Positions 16,434 through 25,566 of a DNA stretch of 64,000 nt are shown piece by piece (the first letter of the stretch is position 1; the number at the start of each line of letters is the position of its first letter). Position numbers and translations under genes: made by a program. The notes beneath the pieces are model-generated. The model was not told the origin of the DNA. It saw only the letters and a list, made by a program, of their open reading frames with translations, and ran no database searches. Source of the DNA: Rhizobiales bacterium CCH10-E5 (GTDB lineage Bacteria > Pseudomonadota > Alphaproteobacteria > Rhizobiales > Beijerinckiaceae); assembly GCA_001556125.1 (NCBI GenBank), contig LSIG01000205.1, positions 1 through 64,000 of the forward strand. Reading direction: 5' to 3'.

Positions 16434-18241
16434 GCGACGTGATGGAAATCACCGTGGCGCCGGGGCGCACGATCACCCTGACGGAGGGCGCTGGCGTGCT
16501 GGCCGAAATGGCGCGCCAGCCCGGTGCGAAGAACCCGGCGAGTTTCGGGGAGATCGCGGCGTCGGCCTGGGAGGCGAGCGGGCTTGACACGCTCGGCGGT
16601 GTCACCCGGCCGATGGAGGAGGCCTATACGGAACTCAGCGACGCCTTCCGCAACATCACCGGCGAAACGGTCGCCGAAGCGGCGCGACGCACCGGCGCAC
16701 GGCTCTCGGGCGGCTTTGTCGGTTCGGCGGAAGCCATCCGCCAGATGGCCGGTGGTCTCGATGCCGAGCGGCAGAAGGCTCTCGAACCCTATCTCGATGT
16801 GCGCGGCCGGGCGCGTACCAAGGCTGCTGACATCGAGGCGCGCGCGGCCGACGTCGCTGACCGTACCTTCGGCTTCTCCGGCCACGCCGTCGCTTTCATG
16901 GCCGGCGCAGCCCGCCAGGCAATCGACCCGATCAATCTCGCCACGATGCCGCTGGGCGCGGCGCGCGGCGCCTCCCTGCTTCGATTTCTGGGAACCGAAG
17001 CGGCAGTCGGTTTTGCGACGCAGGCTGCGCAGGAGCCGCTCATTCAGGCCGAGCGCGCCCGCCTCGGCCTCAATGCCGGTTTCGGCGAAGGGCTGGCCAA
17101 TGCTCTCTCTGCCGGCGTCGGCGCCGCCGGGATCGCCGGCCTCCTGCGAGGCGCTGGCTATGTTTTGCGGCGCGGCTTCGGCGCCTCGATGGATGCGCCG
17201 CCTGCACGCATGGGCGAAGCTGCGCAGGATCTGGCGCCAGCAGAGCGGGCGGACGGCGCCGACCCTGCCTTGCGTGCCGCCCTGCGCGACCTCGACCCCG
17301 AGGACTTCGATGCCGTGGCGCGGCAGGTCGAGCGCGATGTGCTGATCGACGAGGCGGCCATCGTCCAGACTGGCGAAGGCCGAATGCTTCATGTCGAGCG
17401 CGTCGACGCCGCAGCGGCTGCGCTCGAAAGCGGGCGCATCGGCGACCTGGCCGACAGTATCGATCTGGAAGCCCGGATGGACGCGCAGGCGCGGCGTCTC
17501 GACCCGGCTCTGTTCGGAGAGGTTGACGCGATCGACGCCAGGCGGGCTGGCTTGCGAGCCGAGCTTGACCGCCTCATCGCCGACAGGGCCGAGCCGCCGG
17601 CGGCTCGCGTCCTGGAGCCGCGCATCGCCGAGCTGGAAGCCAAGCTCGATGCGGTGACGGGCAAGCGCCGCTCGGCGCCGAGCACGCAGGCCCTGCGCGA
17701 CGAGATCGCCAGCCTTCGGGCGGAGCAAGCGCGGCATGCCCGGGAAGCTGCGGATCTCGATATCGGTCGCGAGCGTGCCCTGCGGCTCGCCCTCACCGAA
17801 ACCGACATGGAGCGCGCTCGTCTCGGCCCGCGCGTCCGTGCCGCCCGCGAGCTGGCGGAAGCGGCGCCCGATCTCGCCTTCGCAGCTCCGCGGGCCGAGG
17901 CGCCGCCTGCCCCTATCATTCGTGACGAACCGCCGGCTGGGCCGCCGCCGGCGGCTGGCGGGAACGCCGTGGCGGAGCCGCAGGCGCCAGCAACCCTGCC
18001 GGGGCTGACGCCGGGGCCGGATGGCCGCAACCTGATGCCCAAGGCGGCAACGCCGGAGGCGATGGCCGTGCGGGCGGATGTTGCCCGTATCCTTGCCGAT
18101 CCAGCTTCGGACAAGCGCATCGCCGTGATGGACGCGGACGGCAAGGCGCGTCTGATGCCAGCCGAAGAGGTCTTCGCAAGAATCGACGCCGACGCGCGCG
18201 CGGCGGCTGAACTGCGGGCATGTCTGGGGGTCGCGGCATGA
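16430..18241 (+). CDS. Internal virion protein, Ala-rich with hydrophobic segment
   Basis: A 603-residue protein between two large ejection proteins. Residues about 150-260 contain several hydrophobic helices (HAVAFMAGAARQAID; ALSAGVGAAGIAGLLRGAGY) that could insert in the host membrane. Residues 300-480 are a charged Ala/Arg/Glu-rich coiled coil. Residues 485-540 are Pro-rich and flexible. The domain pattern suits an inner-membrane part of a DNA ejection channel, which is an inference from context. Both ends overlap neighbouring genes by 4 bp, so translation is probably coupled. Confidence 0.65.
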   Translation: MSDVMEITVAPGRTITLTEGAGVLAEMARQPGAKNPASFGEIAASAWEASGLDTLGGVTRPMEEAYTELSDAFRNITGETVAEAARRTGARLSGGFVGSAEAIRQMAGGLDAERQKALEPYLDVRGRARTKAADIEARAADVADRTFGFSGHAVAFMAGAARQAIDPINLATMPLGAARGASLLRFLGTEAAVGFATQAAQEPLIQAERARLGLNAGFGEGLANALSAGVGAAGIAGLLRGAGYVLRRGFGASMDAPPARMGEAAQDLAPAERADGADPALRAALRDLDPEDFDAVARQVERDVLIDEAAIVQTGEGRMLHVERVDAAAAALESGRIGDLADSIDLEARMDAQARRLDPALFGEVDAIDARRAGLRAELDRLIADRAEPPAARVLEPRIAELEAKLDAVTGKRRSAPSTQALRDEIASLRAEQARHAREAADLDIGRERALRLALTETDMERARLGPRVRAARELAEAAPDLAFAAPRAEAPPAPIIRDEPPAGPPPAAGGNAVAEPQAPATLPGLTPGPDGRNLMPKAATPEAMAVRADVARILADPASDKRIAVMDADGKARLMPAEEVFARIDADARAAAELRACLGVAA

Positions 18242-20820
18242 GCGCGATCGCCTGCCTCAATGGCAAGGTCGAGGCCGGCCTGGTCGACCGCCGCGCGGCC
18301 GAGGATCTCAAGCGCTGGATCGCCGAGAAGGAGGAAGACCTGCGCGTTGCCTACGGCAAGGCAGAGGCCGCCCGCATGGCCGCGATGGAGGTTGCCGACG
18401 CTGCAAGCCAGCAGGCCGCCCGCATGGCCGATCTGGCTGTCATGCAGCTCGCCAAGCAGCAGGAGCTTCTGAGTGGCCTGGCCGAGTACCGCAGCACCCT
18501 TGCCGCGCTTAGGGCGGATGGCCGTGCGCCGGCCTGGCTGAAAAGCGAGACGAAAGGCGTCGTCTGGCCGTATCTGCGCTCGCTCCTGACCCGCGACCCC
18601 GCCGAGATCGCGACGGGAGCGAATGTGCATTACCTCGCCCGTGATCTGCGTGGGCGAGCGCATGCGCGCTTGGGCGAGGCGATCGACCGTCTGCGGCCAA
18701 AGATGCTCGGGCTGAAACCCGAAACAGTTCGCGAGCTCGACCTTTTGGCGGCTGCCTACGGCCGCGCCGACGCGACGCCGGAAGGCCGCACCGCCATGCA
18801 GGCCTTCTCGGAGGTCAACGAGTGGCTGCGCGGTCTTTTCAATGCCGCCGGCGGGGCCATCGCCGAGCGCAAGAACTGGCGTATTCCCAACCCTGTCCTC
18901 GACCGGATCAAAGTCGCGTCAACCCCGCTGCGCGACTTCATCGCAGACATGCGGCAGTGGCTCGACCGCGAGGACATGCTCGATTTTGCGACGGGCAAGC
19001 CGCTCTCCGACGCCGATCTGGATCGGGTTCTGACGCTGATCCACGAGAACGGCCGCACCGGCTGGACTGAAGGCGCACCCAGCGCACAGGGGCAGGGCCG
19101 CACCATGCTGGCCAATTCGCGCTCCGATCCGCGCATCATCTCCCTCAAAGACGATGATGCCTGGGTCGCCTTCGCCCGGAAGTATGGCGAGCACGATAGC
19201 CCCTACCGGGCACTGCTGGACCATGTCGAGAGCATGTCCAGCGACATCGCGATGATGCGTGTCTTCGGGCCAAACCCGGAAGCCATGAAGAGCTATCTGC
19301 TCGATCTCTTCCCACGAGAGGTCGGCCAGCTCACGAAGTCGGCCCCTGACGGCGCGACGCCGAAGGAGGTCGCCAAGCTCATCAGCCGCAACGAGCGGTC
19401 GGCATCGTCCGTCGCGGTCGGCGAAAGCCGTTTCCGAGCGCTCTGGGCGGAGACGACAGGGGAGGCGAGCCTTCCCGTTAATACGCAGGCTGCGGCGGCG
19501 ATGGGCAATCTCCGCACGTTCCTCAGCGGCGTGCAGATGGGCTCGGCGATCATCTCGTCGATCACCGATCCCGGCATGGTCGCTCTCGCGGCGCGCTTCA
19601 ACGGTCTGCCCGCAACCCGCGTTCTGTCGCGCGCGGTCAAGGATCTGGCGGACGGGACATCCGAGATCAAGGCGGCGCAGATGGGCCTCGTCGCCGATAG
19701 CATCGCTTACGCTGCTCGCGAGAACGACCGCTACATGAGCGAGGCGATCCGCTCTGGCGTCATGGCTCGCATGTCTTCGGCCGTTATCCGCGCCTCGGGC
19801 CTGCGTCGCACCACCGCCGTTCTGCGCAATGCCTTCGGCCTCGAGATGATGGCCGTGATGGCCAACCGCGCCGGCACGCCAATGGACCGGCTCGACCCTT
19901 CATTCCGGGCTGGCCTGCAGCGCTATGGGATCTCGGCCGAGGACTGGGACCTGATCCGGGCATCGACGCCGCATCAGCCTCGCGACGACGCGCCGTTCCT
20001 GCGGCCGGAGGATGTGCGCGCGGGAGGGTCTGCGGCTCACGAGGCCGCGGCCGAAAAGCTGATGCGCTTCATCAACACCGAGATGGACTATGCGGTGATC
20101 GACAGCGACCCCGCGACGCGGGCGCTGATCAATGGCGAAAACCGGCCCGGGACCGTCACCGGCGAGGCGCGCCGCAGTGCCGGCATGTACAAGAGTTTTG
20201 CCGTCACGCTGACGACGACGCTGATGGCCCGCAGCATGGCGCGCGGCTGGGACGGCTCCCGTCTCGGCCATGCCGGCATCAGCTTCGTCCTGCTGACGGT
20301 GATGGGCGCGCTGGCGATGCAGGCCAAGCAGATCGCCAACGGCAAGGACCCTGTTTCGATGGACCCCAGCACGCCCCGCGGCGCGCGCAACTGGGGTGCC
20401 GCCGTGCTGCAGGGCGGCGGCCTCGGCATCTTCGGCGACCTGCTGGGGCAAGATCAGACCCGCTTCGGCAACACCTTCGCCGCGACAGTTGCGGGTCCGG
20501 TCGCAGCGTTCGGCGAAAGCGTGCTCGGCGATTTCGTGATCAAGAACCTGCAGCTGGCCGGCAAGGGTGAGAAAACGCATTTCTTCGGCGACGCCGCCTA
20601 TCTCGCGGCCAAATACACGCCCGGCTCAACGCTGTGGTTCAGCCGCCTTGCCCTGCAGCGCACCGTCTTCGATCAACTGGCCCTCATGCTGGACGACAGG
20701 GCGCCGGCCCGCTTCGCCCGCGTCGAGCAGGAGGCCCAGAAGGCCTGGGGCCAGAAGTTCTGGTGGCGGCCCGGCCAGGTCGAACCCGCACGCGCACCCG
20801 ATTTCGGAGGCTCCCCATGA
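18238..20820 (+). CDS. Large internal virion (ejection) protein, C-terminal podophage type
   Basis: An 860-residue protein, the third giant of the ejection module. The first 110 residues are coiled coil. A hydrophobic helix GISFVLLTVMGALAMQAKQIANG lies near residue 690 (shown in part: GISFVLLTVMGALAM). The C-terminal region GLGIFGDLLGQDQTRFG and AKYTPGSTLWFSRLALQR resembles the conserved end of large podophage internal proteins. It probably forms part of the periplasmic tunnel and inner-membrane channel for genome delivery. The chosen ATG at 18238 overlaps the preceding stop; an earlier ATG at 18220 is less likely. Confidence 0.7.
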   Translation: MSAIACLNGKVEAGLVDRRAAEDLKRWIAEKEEDLRVAYGKAEAARMAAMEVADAASQQAARMADLAVMQLAKQQELLSGLAEYRSTLAALRADGRAPAWLKSETKGVVWPYLRSLLTRDPAEIATGANVHYLARDLRGRAHARLGEAIDRLRPKMLGLKPETVRELDLLAAAYGRADATPEGRTAMQAFSEVNEWLRGLFNAAGGAIAERKNWRIPNPVLDRIKVASTPLRDFIADMRQWLDREDMLDFATGKPLSDADLDRVLTLIHENGRTGWTEGAPSAQGQGRTMLANSRSDPRIISLKDDDAWVAFARKYGEHDSPYRALLDHVESMSSDIAMMRVFGPNPEAMKSYLLDLFPREVGQLTKSAPDGATPKEVAKLISRNERSASSVAVGESRFRALWAETTGEASLPVNTQAAAAMGNLRTFLSGVQMGSAIISSITDPGMVALAARFNGLPATRVLSRAVKDLADGTSEIKAAQMGLVADSIAYAARENDRYMSEAIRSGVMARMSSAVIRASGLRRTTAVLRNAFGLEMMAVMANRAGTPMDRLDPSFRAGLQRYGISAEDWDLIRASTPHQPRDDAPFLRPEDVRAGGSAAHEAAAEKLMRFINTEMDYAVIDSDPATRALINGENRPGTVTGEARRSAGMYKSFAVTLTTTLMARSMARGWDGSRLGHAGISFVLLTVMGALAMQAKQIANGKDPVSMDPSTPRGARNWGAAVLQGGGLGIFGDLLGQDQTRFGNTFAATVAGPVAAFGESVLGDFVIKNLQLAGKGEKTHFFGDAAYLAAKYTPGSTLWFSRLALQRTVFDQLALMLDDRAPARFARVEQEAQKAWGQKFWWRPGQVEPARAPDFGGSP

Positions 20821-22598
20821 CCGTCACCACCGAAATCTCGCGCGCGACCTTCCCCTGGACGGGGGTCGAGACGTCCTTCGCCTGCGGCTTCCCGGCCGAC
20901 GACGTCTCGCATCTGCGCGTGTTCTTCCGGACCAATGCCGGCGTCACCACGCAGATGACGCTGGGCGTCAACTACAACGCCACGCTGGCGAGCGGATCGA
21001 AACTGGCGACGGTGACGCCGGTCTCCTTCCCGGCTTCTTCCGGCACCGTCATCGTCCGGCGCCTGACGCCGGCGCAGGTGGCAGAGGTTCTGGCCGACGG
21101 GCAGGAGTATTCGCTCGCCGTTATTCAGGCGCTGCACGACAAGGCGGCGATGCGCTCGGCCGAGGACCGCTCGACGCTCGCGCGCGCGATCGTGCTGGAA
21201 GAGGGTGTTGAACTCGGCGATGGCAATTTTGACCTGGGTGGCTCAGGCCTTTCCAATGTTGCGCCGGGCAGCGCGCCAAGCGATGCCGCCACAGTTGGCC
21301 AACTTCTCGATCTGTTAATTGCAGCGGGCAATGTGCCCTCGCCGCTACCTGGCGATGTCAACAAGCTCTTGGTTTCCGACGGCCTCAGCTTCTCGTGGCA
21401 GGCCTTCACGCTGGCTATGCTTGCGTCCAATTTCTTCACGGCTGATGCGAATGGGTTGGCCAAGTTCGCTGATGGCTTCCTGTCGGCGACGTCTGCGGGC
21501 CGGGCCAAGATGGCGGACGGTTTTCTCTCGGCCGACGCAGCCGGCCGGGCCAAGATGGACGACGACTTCGTCACCTCGGCCGAGATTGCGGCCTCGGCGC
21601 TGGGGCCGCGCGTCGGCATGATCAACGGCACTCTGAAGACGACGCGCACGGGCAATGCCGAAACCTTCGCGGTCAAGACGCTGGCCGGCGCCGACCCGAG
21701 TTCGGGTGATCCTGTCGTGTTTATCTTCCAGGACGGCGCGGGCGGGTATGTGCGCCGGCGCGTGACCTCGGCCTTGTCTGTGACGGCTTCGAGCGGCTCG
21801 ACGCTGGGTGCCAGCAATGGCGTGGCCTTCCGGATCTGGTGCGTCGCGGCTGACGATGGCGGCACGGTCCGGCTCGGCCTGGTCAAGACGACCAGCGTCG
21901 CGACTACCGCCGTCAGCGTCATGGCACTCGAAGAGTGGTCGACGTACTCTAGCACGGCCGAGGGTGGCGCTGGTGCGGCCAACAGCGCGCAGGTGATTTA
22001 TTCCGCAACGGCGTTCACTGCAAAGTATCTCGTGCTGTGCGGCTTCGCGGATTGGGATACCGGCCTGGCCACTGCGGGAACCTGGAACACCGCGCCGACG
22101 CGGACCGTTGCTTTCGGTCCCGGTGTGCCAAGGCCTGGCGAGTTCACCGGTCGGAGAAACCAGGTGGTTCTCCGGACGACGTTCACTTCGTCCACGACCG
22201 GTGCTCTGACGGACCTCACCGGCCTGTCCGCATCGATCACGCCGACGAGTGCCGCAAACCTGGTGCGGGCGGTCCCAAGGGTGTCTTGTTATGTGAGCGG
22301 CGGCAGCCAGGTCTCGATCGTATGCCTGCGCGGCAGCACTCAAATCGGGGGTGGGACCGCGGCAGGATCACGGCCCTCGGCCATCGGTGGCCTGGTCCGC
22401 GTGTCGGAAGTCAACTCGATCGCCGTGATCAATGCTGAGGTTCTCGACGCGCCTGGGGCGATAACCGCACAGAACTACAAAGTTCAATTCGGGCTGCAAT
22501 CCAACACCTTCTATGTCAATCGCACAGAAACGGACACAGATGCAGTACAGATCGGACGATACTCGTCGTCGATTACCCTTGAAGAGGTGATGGCATGA
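20817..22598 (+). CDS. Tail fibre protein with T7 gp17-like N-terminal anchor
   Basis: A 593-residue adsorption protein. The N-terminal 140 residues (FPWTGVETSFACGFP; VNYNATLASGSKLATV; ALHDKAAMRSAEDRSTLARA) match the phage T7 tail-fibre N-terminal domain that docks on the nozzle. Three tandem 15-residue repeats follow at about residues 206-250. The C-terminal 340 residues are Thr/Ser/Gly-rich and beta-type, the likely trimeric shaft and receptor-binding tip. The frame is open upstream to 20634, but the ATG at 20817 overlaps the previous stop by 4 bp. The stop overlaps the next gene by 4 bp. Confidence 0.85.
   Translation: MTVTTEISRATFPWTGVETSFACGFPADDVSHLRVFFRTNAGVTTQMTLGVNYNATLASGSKLATVTPVSFPASSGTVIVRRLTPAQVAEVLADGQEYSLAVIQALHDKAAMRSAEDRSTLARAIVLEEGVELGDGNFDLGGSGLSNVAPGSAPSDAATVGQLLDLLIAAGNVPSPLPGDVNKLLVSDGLSFSWQAFTLAMLASNFFTADANGLAKFADGFLSATSAGRAKMADGFLSADAAGRAKMDDDFVTSAEIAASALGPRVGMINGTLKTTRTGNAETFAVKTLAGADPSSGDPVVFIFQDGAGGYVRRRVTSALSVTASSGSTLGASNGVAFRIWCVAADDGGTVRLGLVKTTSVATTAVSVMALEEWSTYSSTAEGGAGAANSAQVIYSATAFTAKYLVLCGFADWDTGLATAGTWNTAPTRTVAFGPGVPRPGEFTGRRNQVVLRTTFTSSTTGALTDLTGLSASITPTSAANLVRAVPRVSCYVSGGSQVSIVCLRGSTQIGGGTAAGSRPSAIGGLVRVSEVNSIAVINAEVLDAPGAITAQNYKVQFGLQSNTFYVNRTETDTDAVQIGRYSSSITLEEVMA
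21432..21566 (+). repeat. Three tandem 45-bp repeats in the tail fibre gene
   Basis: Three back-to-back in-frame units at 21432-21476, 21477-21521 and 21522-21566. They encode FFTADANGLAKFADG, FLSATSAGRAKMADG and FLSADAAGRAKMDDD. Units two and three are the most alike. They probably extend the fibre shaft. Confidence 0.85.
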
Positions 22599-23818
22599 GC
22601 GTGGAAGCCAACGCACTGCTTGACGCCCTCAAGACGTTTTTCGAAGGCAAACCCGGCCAAGATGGCGAGCCGGGCGCGCAGGGCCCGCCCGGCGGATACT
22701 TCCCACACCACTCAGCCGGCTTTGCCAACTTCAAGGTCGCTCGCGACGCCCTGGCGGCTCGCCTGTCGCTCCTGCCGCGCGCGGCGGGGCATCCGGAGGT
22801 TGGCCCGGCCTTTGACGCCACAGGCCCCAACACCAACAGCTACTGCGATACGACGCGCATGGCGGGCGGGGAGCTGTTCTATACGACCTTCAATCGCAGC
22901 ACCCCCTACATCCGCAAGCCGGATGGCAGCTACGTCAAGATCACGTCGGCGGCGATCCCGACGCCTGGGGACGCAGCGATCAGCGGCGGCATCCTGCTGC
23001 CGCGGTCGGGCCGGGTCGCGCAGGTGCCTTACAGCTACCACACGCTTTTCGCTTTCAACCGCACAACGAACCTGCAAGAGCCTCTAAAGGCCGGCCTGTC
23101 CGGCCTCTACAAATGGAATAGCGGCGGCGCCGATCCTGACGGCATTGCCTGGGGAACTCCTCACAGCGCCAAGACCATCTTTGCCTATGACGAGGGCGCT
23201 GCGGCCGGCTCCGAATGGTGGCAGTCCGCGCCTCTCGACATCTGCAGTTTCGCCTATGCCGGCAAGCCGACGTTCTTCCCTGACGGGTGGATCTTCTTTC
23301 CGCCGTTCAACGAAACCCGGGCCCTGATGATCCACCGCGTCACGCGCGAGATCAGGTTCGGCGCGGCCGGCGTCTTCCCAGGCGCAGAATCGTTCCTCGG
23401 TTCGAGCCTGATCGACGAGACGAAAACGCTGCTCTATCCGCACAAGCACGGCCGCCCGTCGATCTGGGACAAGGCGTCGGATACCCGTATCGATTTCCCG
23501 CAGATGGACGGGATTCCCCTCGCGACCGGCGATGCGAGCGTCGACCTGTCATGGTTCAACGGCGGCGTTCGCTTGGCTGATGGTGACCATGTGACGACAC
23601 CGTACAAGTCGCCGCGGGCCTTCCGGATTGACGTCGCCAATCTCGTCACGCATCCCCTCCCCGGGGTCTACGGACCTCTCGGCGCCTGCAAGAATGGCTG
23701 CCTGACCGACGAAGGCCATGCCGCCTTCGCGCCGTTCAACGCCTACTCGCCGATGTTCGCGCAGACCGGAAGTGGCATCCGCATCGATCCCGAATTCTTG
23801 ATGTCTCCTTACCGGTAA
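22595..23818 (+). CDS. Second receptor-binding / tail spike-like protein with collagen-like segment
   Basis: A 407-residue protein right after the tail fibre. Residues 17-33 read GKPGQDGEPGAQGPPGG, a Gly-X-Y collagen-like run common in phage fibres, where it forms a trimeric stalk. The remaining 370 residues are rich in aromatic residues and Gly, with recurring blocks such as YTTFNRSTPYIRKP, LFAFNRTTN and MIHRVTREI that suggest a beta-propeller-like domain. The family is not recognised. Binding of a surface polysaccharide is inferred from place and architecture. It starts in a 4-bp overlap with the fibre gene. Confidence 0.65.
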   Translation: MSVEANALLDALKTFFEGKPGQDGEPGAQGPPGGYFPHHSAGFANFKVARDALAARLSLLPRAAGHPEVGPAFDATGPNTNSYCDTTRMAGGELFYTTFNRSTPYIRKPDGSYVKITSAAIPTPGDAAISGGILLPRSGRVAQVPYSYHTLFAFNRTTNLQEPLKAGLSGLYKWNSGGADPDGIAWGTPHSAKTIFAYDEGAAAGSEWWQSAPLDICSFAYAGKPTFFPDGWIFFPPFNETRALMIHRVTREIRFGAAGVFPGAESFLGSSLIDETKTLLYPHKHGRPSIWDKASDTRIDFPQMDGIPLATGDASVDLSWFNGGVRLADGDHVTTPYKSPRAFRIDVANLVTHPLPGVYGPLGACKNGCLTDEGHAAFAPFNAYSPMFAQTGSGIRIDPEFLMSPYR

Positions 23819-23851
23819 CGCTTGCCTCCGTGCACGCAAGGGGCGCTATTG

Positions 23852-24796
23852 ATGACCACCACCGATTGGGCCGCCATCCTCCGCAAGGTCGCGCCAAAGG
23901 CGGATCCCGCTTTCGTCGCCGGCTTCGCCGCGCATGCCGACGAGCAGTTCGGCTACTGGCGCGTCAACCGGCCGAGCGCCATCGCCGGCTTCCTCGGCCA
24001 TGCGGCGCATGAGACGGGCGGCTTCAAGAGCTTCACCGAGAACATGAGCTACTCGGCCGAGCGCATCCGCCAGGTCTGGCCGTCGCGCTTCGCCAACGCG
24101 GCTGCGGCGGCCCCTTACGCCCGCAACCCGGCCAAGCTCGCCAACAAGGTCTACGCCAACCGCATGGGCAATGGGCCGGAGGCCTCCGGCGACGGCTGGG
24201 CCAACCGCGGCGGCGGCCTGTTCCAGCACACGGGCAAGGCCGAATATGCCCGCGTCCTGCGCCGCACCGCCCACACGCAGGAGGAGGTGCGCGATCCGGC
24301 CCGGGCCGACGCCATGCTCGCCGCCGGCCTGACCTATTGCCTCGATCGCGAGATGCTGCCGGCGCTCGTCGCCGGCGACGTGCCGCTCTCGACCCGGAAG
24401 CTGAATGGCGGGCAGATCGGCCTCGCCGATCGCCGCATCCAGATCGCCCGCTTCGAAGCGGCGCTCTCCGGCGCGACCATGCCGGCCGCCCGCACCACGC
24501 TCGAGCGGCGCGACCGCGCGCAGGCGCAGGCGGTTGCCAGCGTCACGGCCTCGGGCGGTAGCGCTACCGCCGGAGCCGTTGCGGAGGTTGCCGCGCCGCC
24601 TCCGGTGGCAATCCCTGCCGGTGAGCAGGCAACCCTGCCGCCCAACGCCGCGTTGGCGATCGGCGCCGGCCTCGCTCTGGCGCTCGCCGGCGTCGCGGCC
24701 TGGCGCTGGATCCAGGCGCGCCGCGAACAATCGACCCTCGACGCCGAGCGCGCCGAGCGGGCCCGCCTCGTCGACAGCCAGGGAGCCGCAGCATGA
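23852..24796 (+). CDS. Endolysin, glycoside hydrolase 19-like, with C-terminal membrane anchor
   Basis: A 314-residue peptidoglycan hydrolase. Residues 1-190 match the GH19/chitinase-like endolysin fold: GFLGHAAHETGGF with probable catalytic Glu54, NMSYSAERIRQVWPSRF, KVYANRMGNGPEASGDGW, and GGGLFQHTGKAEY. A Pro/Ala-rich linker follows, then a hydrophobic helix at about residues 266-288 and a charged 26-residue tail. A C-terminal membrane helix is uncommon for an endolysin and implies membrane tethering before lysis. The ATG at 23852 has an AAGGGG ribosome site; an upstream TTG in frame is not favoured. The stop overlaps the holin-like gene by 4 bp. Confidence 0.85.
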   Translation: MTTTDWAAILRKVAPKADPAFVAGFAAHADEQFGYWRVNRPSAIAGFLGHAAHETGGFKSFTENMSYSAERIRQVWPSRFANAAAAAPYARNPAKLANKVYANRMGNGPEASGDGWANRGGGLFQHTGKAEYARVLRRTAHTQEEVRDPARADAMLAAGLTYCLDREMLPALVAGDVPLSTRKLNGGQIGLADRRIQIARFEAALSGATMPAARTTLERRDRAQAQAVASVTASGGSATAGAVAEVAAPPPVAIPAGEQATLPPNAALAIGAGLALALAGVAAWRWIQARREQSTLDAERAERARLVDSQGAAA

Positions 24797-25239
24797 TCCT
24801 CTTCAATCCCGCCGCGATCATCGCCGGGGCCGTGCGCGGCGCCGCCGAGCAGATCCTGCCCTCCGTCTCGCAGGACGTGGTCCAGACCATCCGCAAGGCG
24901 GCCGAGGCCCCGCCGGCCGCGCCGGCACCCGCCCCGCCGCCGGCGCTCGATCCGGACGCGCTGGCGCGCCAGCTGATCGACAAGGTACTGGCGGATCCGC
25001 AGGTCGCGAAGATGACGACGCCGATCCCCTGGTACCAGAGCCAGGCGATCTGGGGCTCGGTGCTGGCGATCGCAGCGCCGATCGCCACGCTCGCCGGCTA
25101 TGCCGTCTCGGCCGAGGACCAGGCCTTCTATGCGCAGCAGCTCGCGCTGATCGGCGGCGCGGCCGGCTCGATCGTCGGCGGCGCGCTGATGATCTATGGC
25201 CGCTTCACCACGACGCGGCCGATCGGCAAGGCGGGCTGA
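24793..25239 (+). CDS. Holin-like membrane protein
   Basis: A 148-residue protein. The N-terminal 75 residues are amphipathic and Ala/Pro-rich. Two hydrophobic helices follow, at about residues 81-102 (AIWGSVLAIAAPIATLAGYA) and 115-135 (ALIGGAAGSIVGGALMIYG), and the protein ends with a short basic tail. Its place between the endolysin and an Rz-like gene, with two membrane helices, fits a holin or pinholin that triggers lysis. No holin family is identified with certainty. It overlaps the endolysin stop by 4 bp. Confidence 0.65.
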   Translation: MILFNPAAIIAGAVRGAAEQILPSVSQDVVQTIRKAAEAPPAAPAPAPPPALDPDALARQLIDKVLADPQVAKMTTPIPWYQSQAIWGSVLAIAAPIATLAGYAVSAEDQAFYAQQLALIGGAAGSIVGGALMIYGRFTTTRPIGKAG

Positions 25240-25566
25240 GTGATGGGCCTGACCACCGACGGCAAGTTCTTCGACCGGCTGCTGCCATCGCTGCTCTCGG
25301 CCGCAATGGCGGTGGGCGGCATGGCCATCCTGTTCTGGGCCGACACCCGCGCTGCCTATCGCGAGACGGCGCAGGCGATCATCCGCCTCGAGAAGAAGCA
25401 GGACGCGATCGAGGCCGAGCAGCGCGAGCAGCGCCAGTCGGCCGCGGCCGACCGCCAGAAGACGGCCGAGCTCGCCGGCGACGTCCGCAACGTCCTGCGC
25501 TCGACCAACCGCATCGAGACGATCCTCGATCGCCTCGTCGTCCACCCCCAGCCGCTGCGCCCTTGA
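25240..25566 (+). CDS. Rz-like inner-membrane spanin candidate
   Basis: A 108-residue protein with one membrane helix at residues 15-33 (LPSLLSAAMAVGGMAILFW), then a charged coiled coil rich in Gln, Glu and Arg (residues 45-100). This is the shape of an i-spanin, which spans the periplasm to fuse membranes in the last step of lysis. No overlapping outer-membrane spanin lipoprotein is seen inside it. Start codons are GTG at 25240, directly after the previous stop, or ATG at 25243. Confidence 0.6.
   Translation: MMGLTTDGKFFDRLLPSLLSAAMAVGGMAILFWADTRAAYRETAQAIIRLEKKQDAIEAEQREQRQSAAADRQKTAELAGDVRNVLRSTNRIETILDRLVVHPQPLRP

Noticed and set aside
16391..17737. 448-residue minus-strand frame over an internal virion protein gene
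   Set aside because: GC-driven shadow with low-complexity composition and no start signal.
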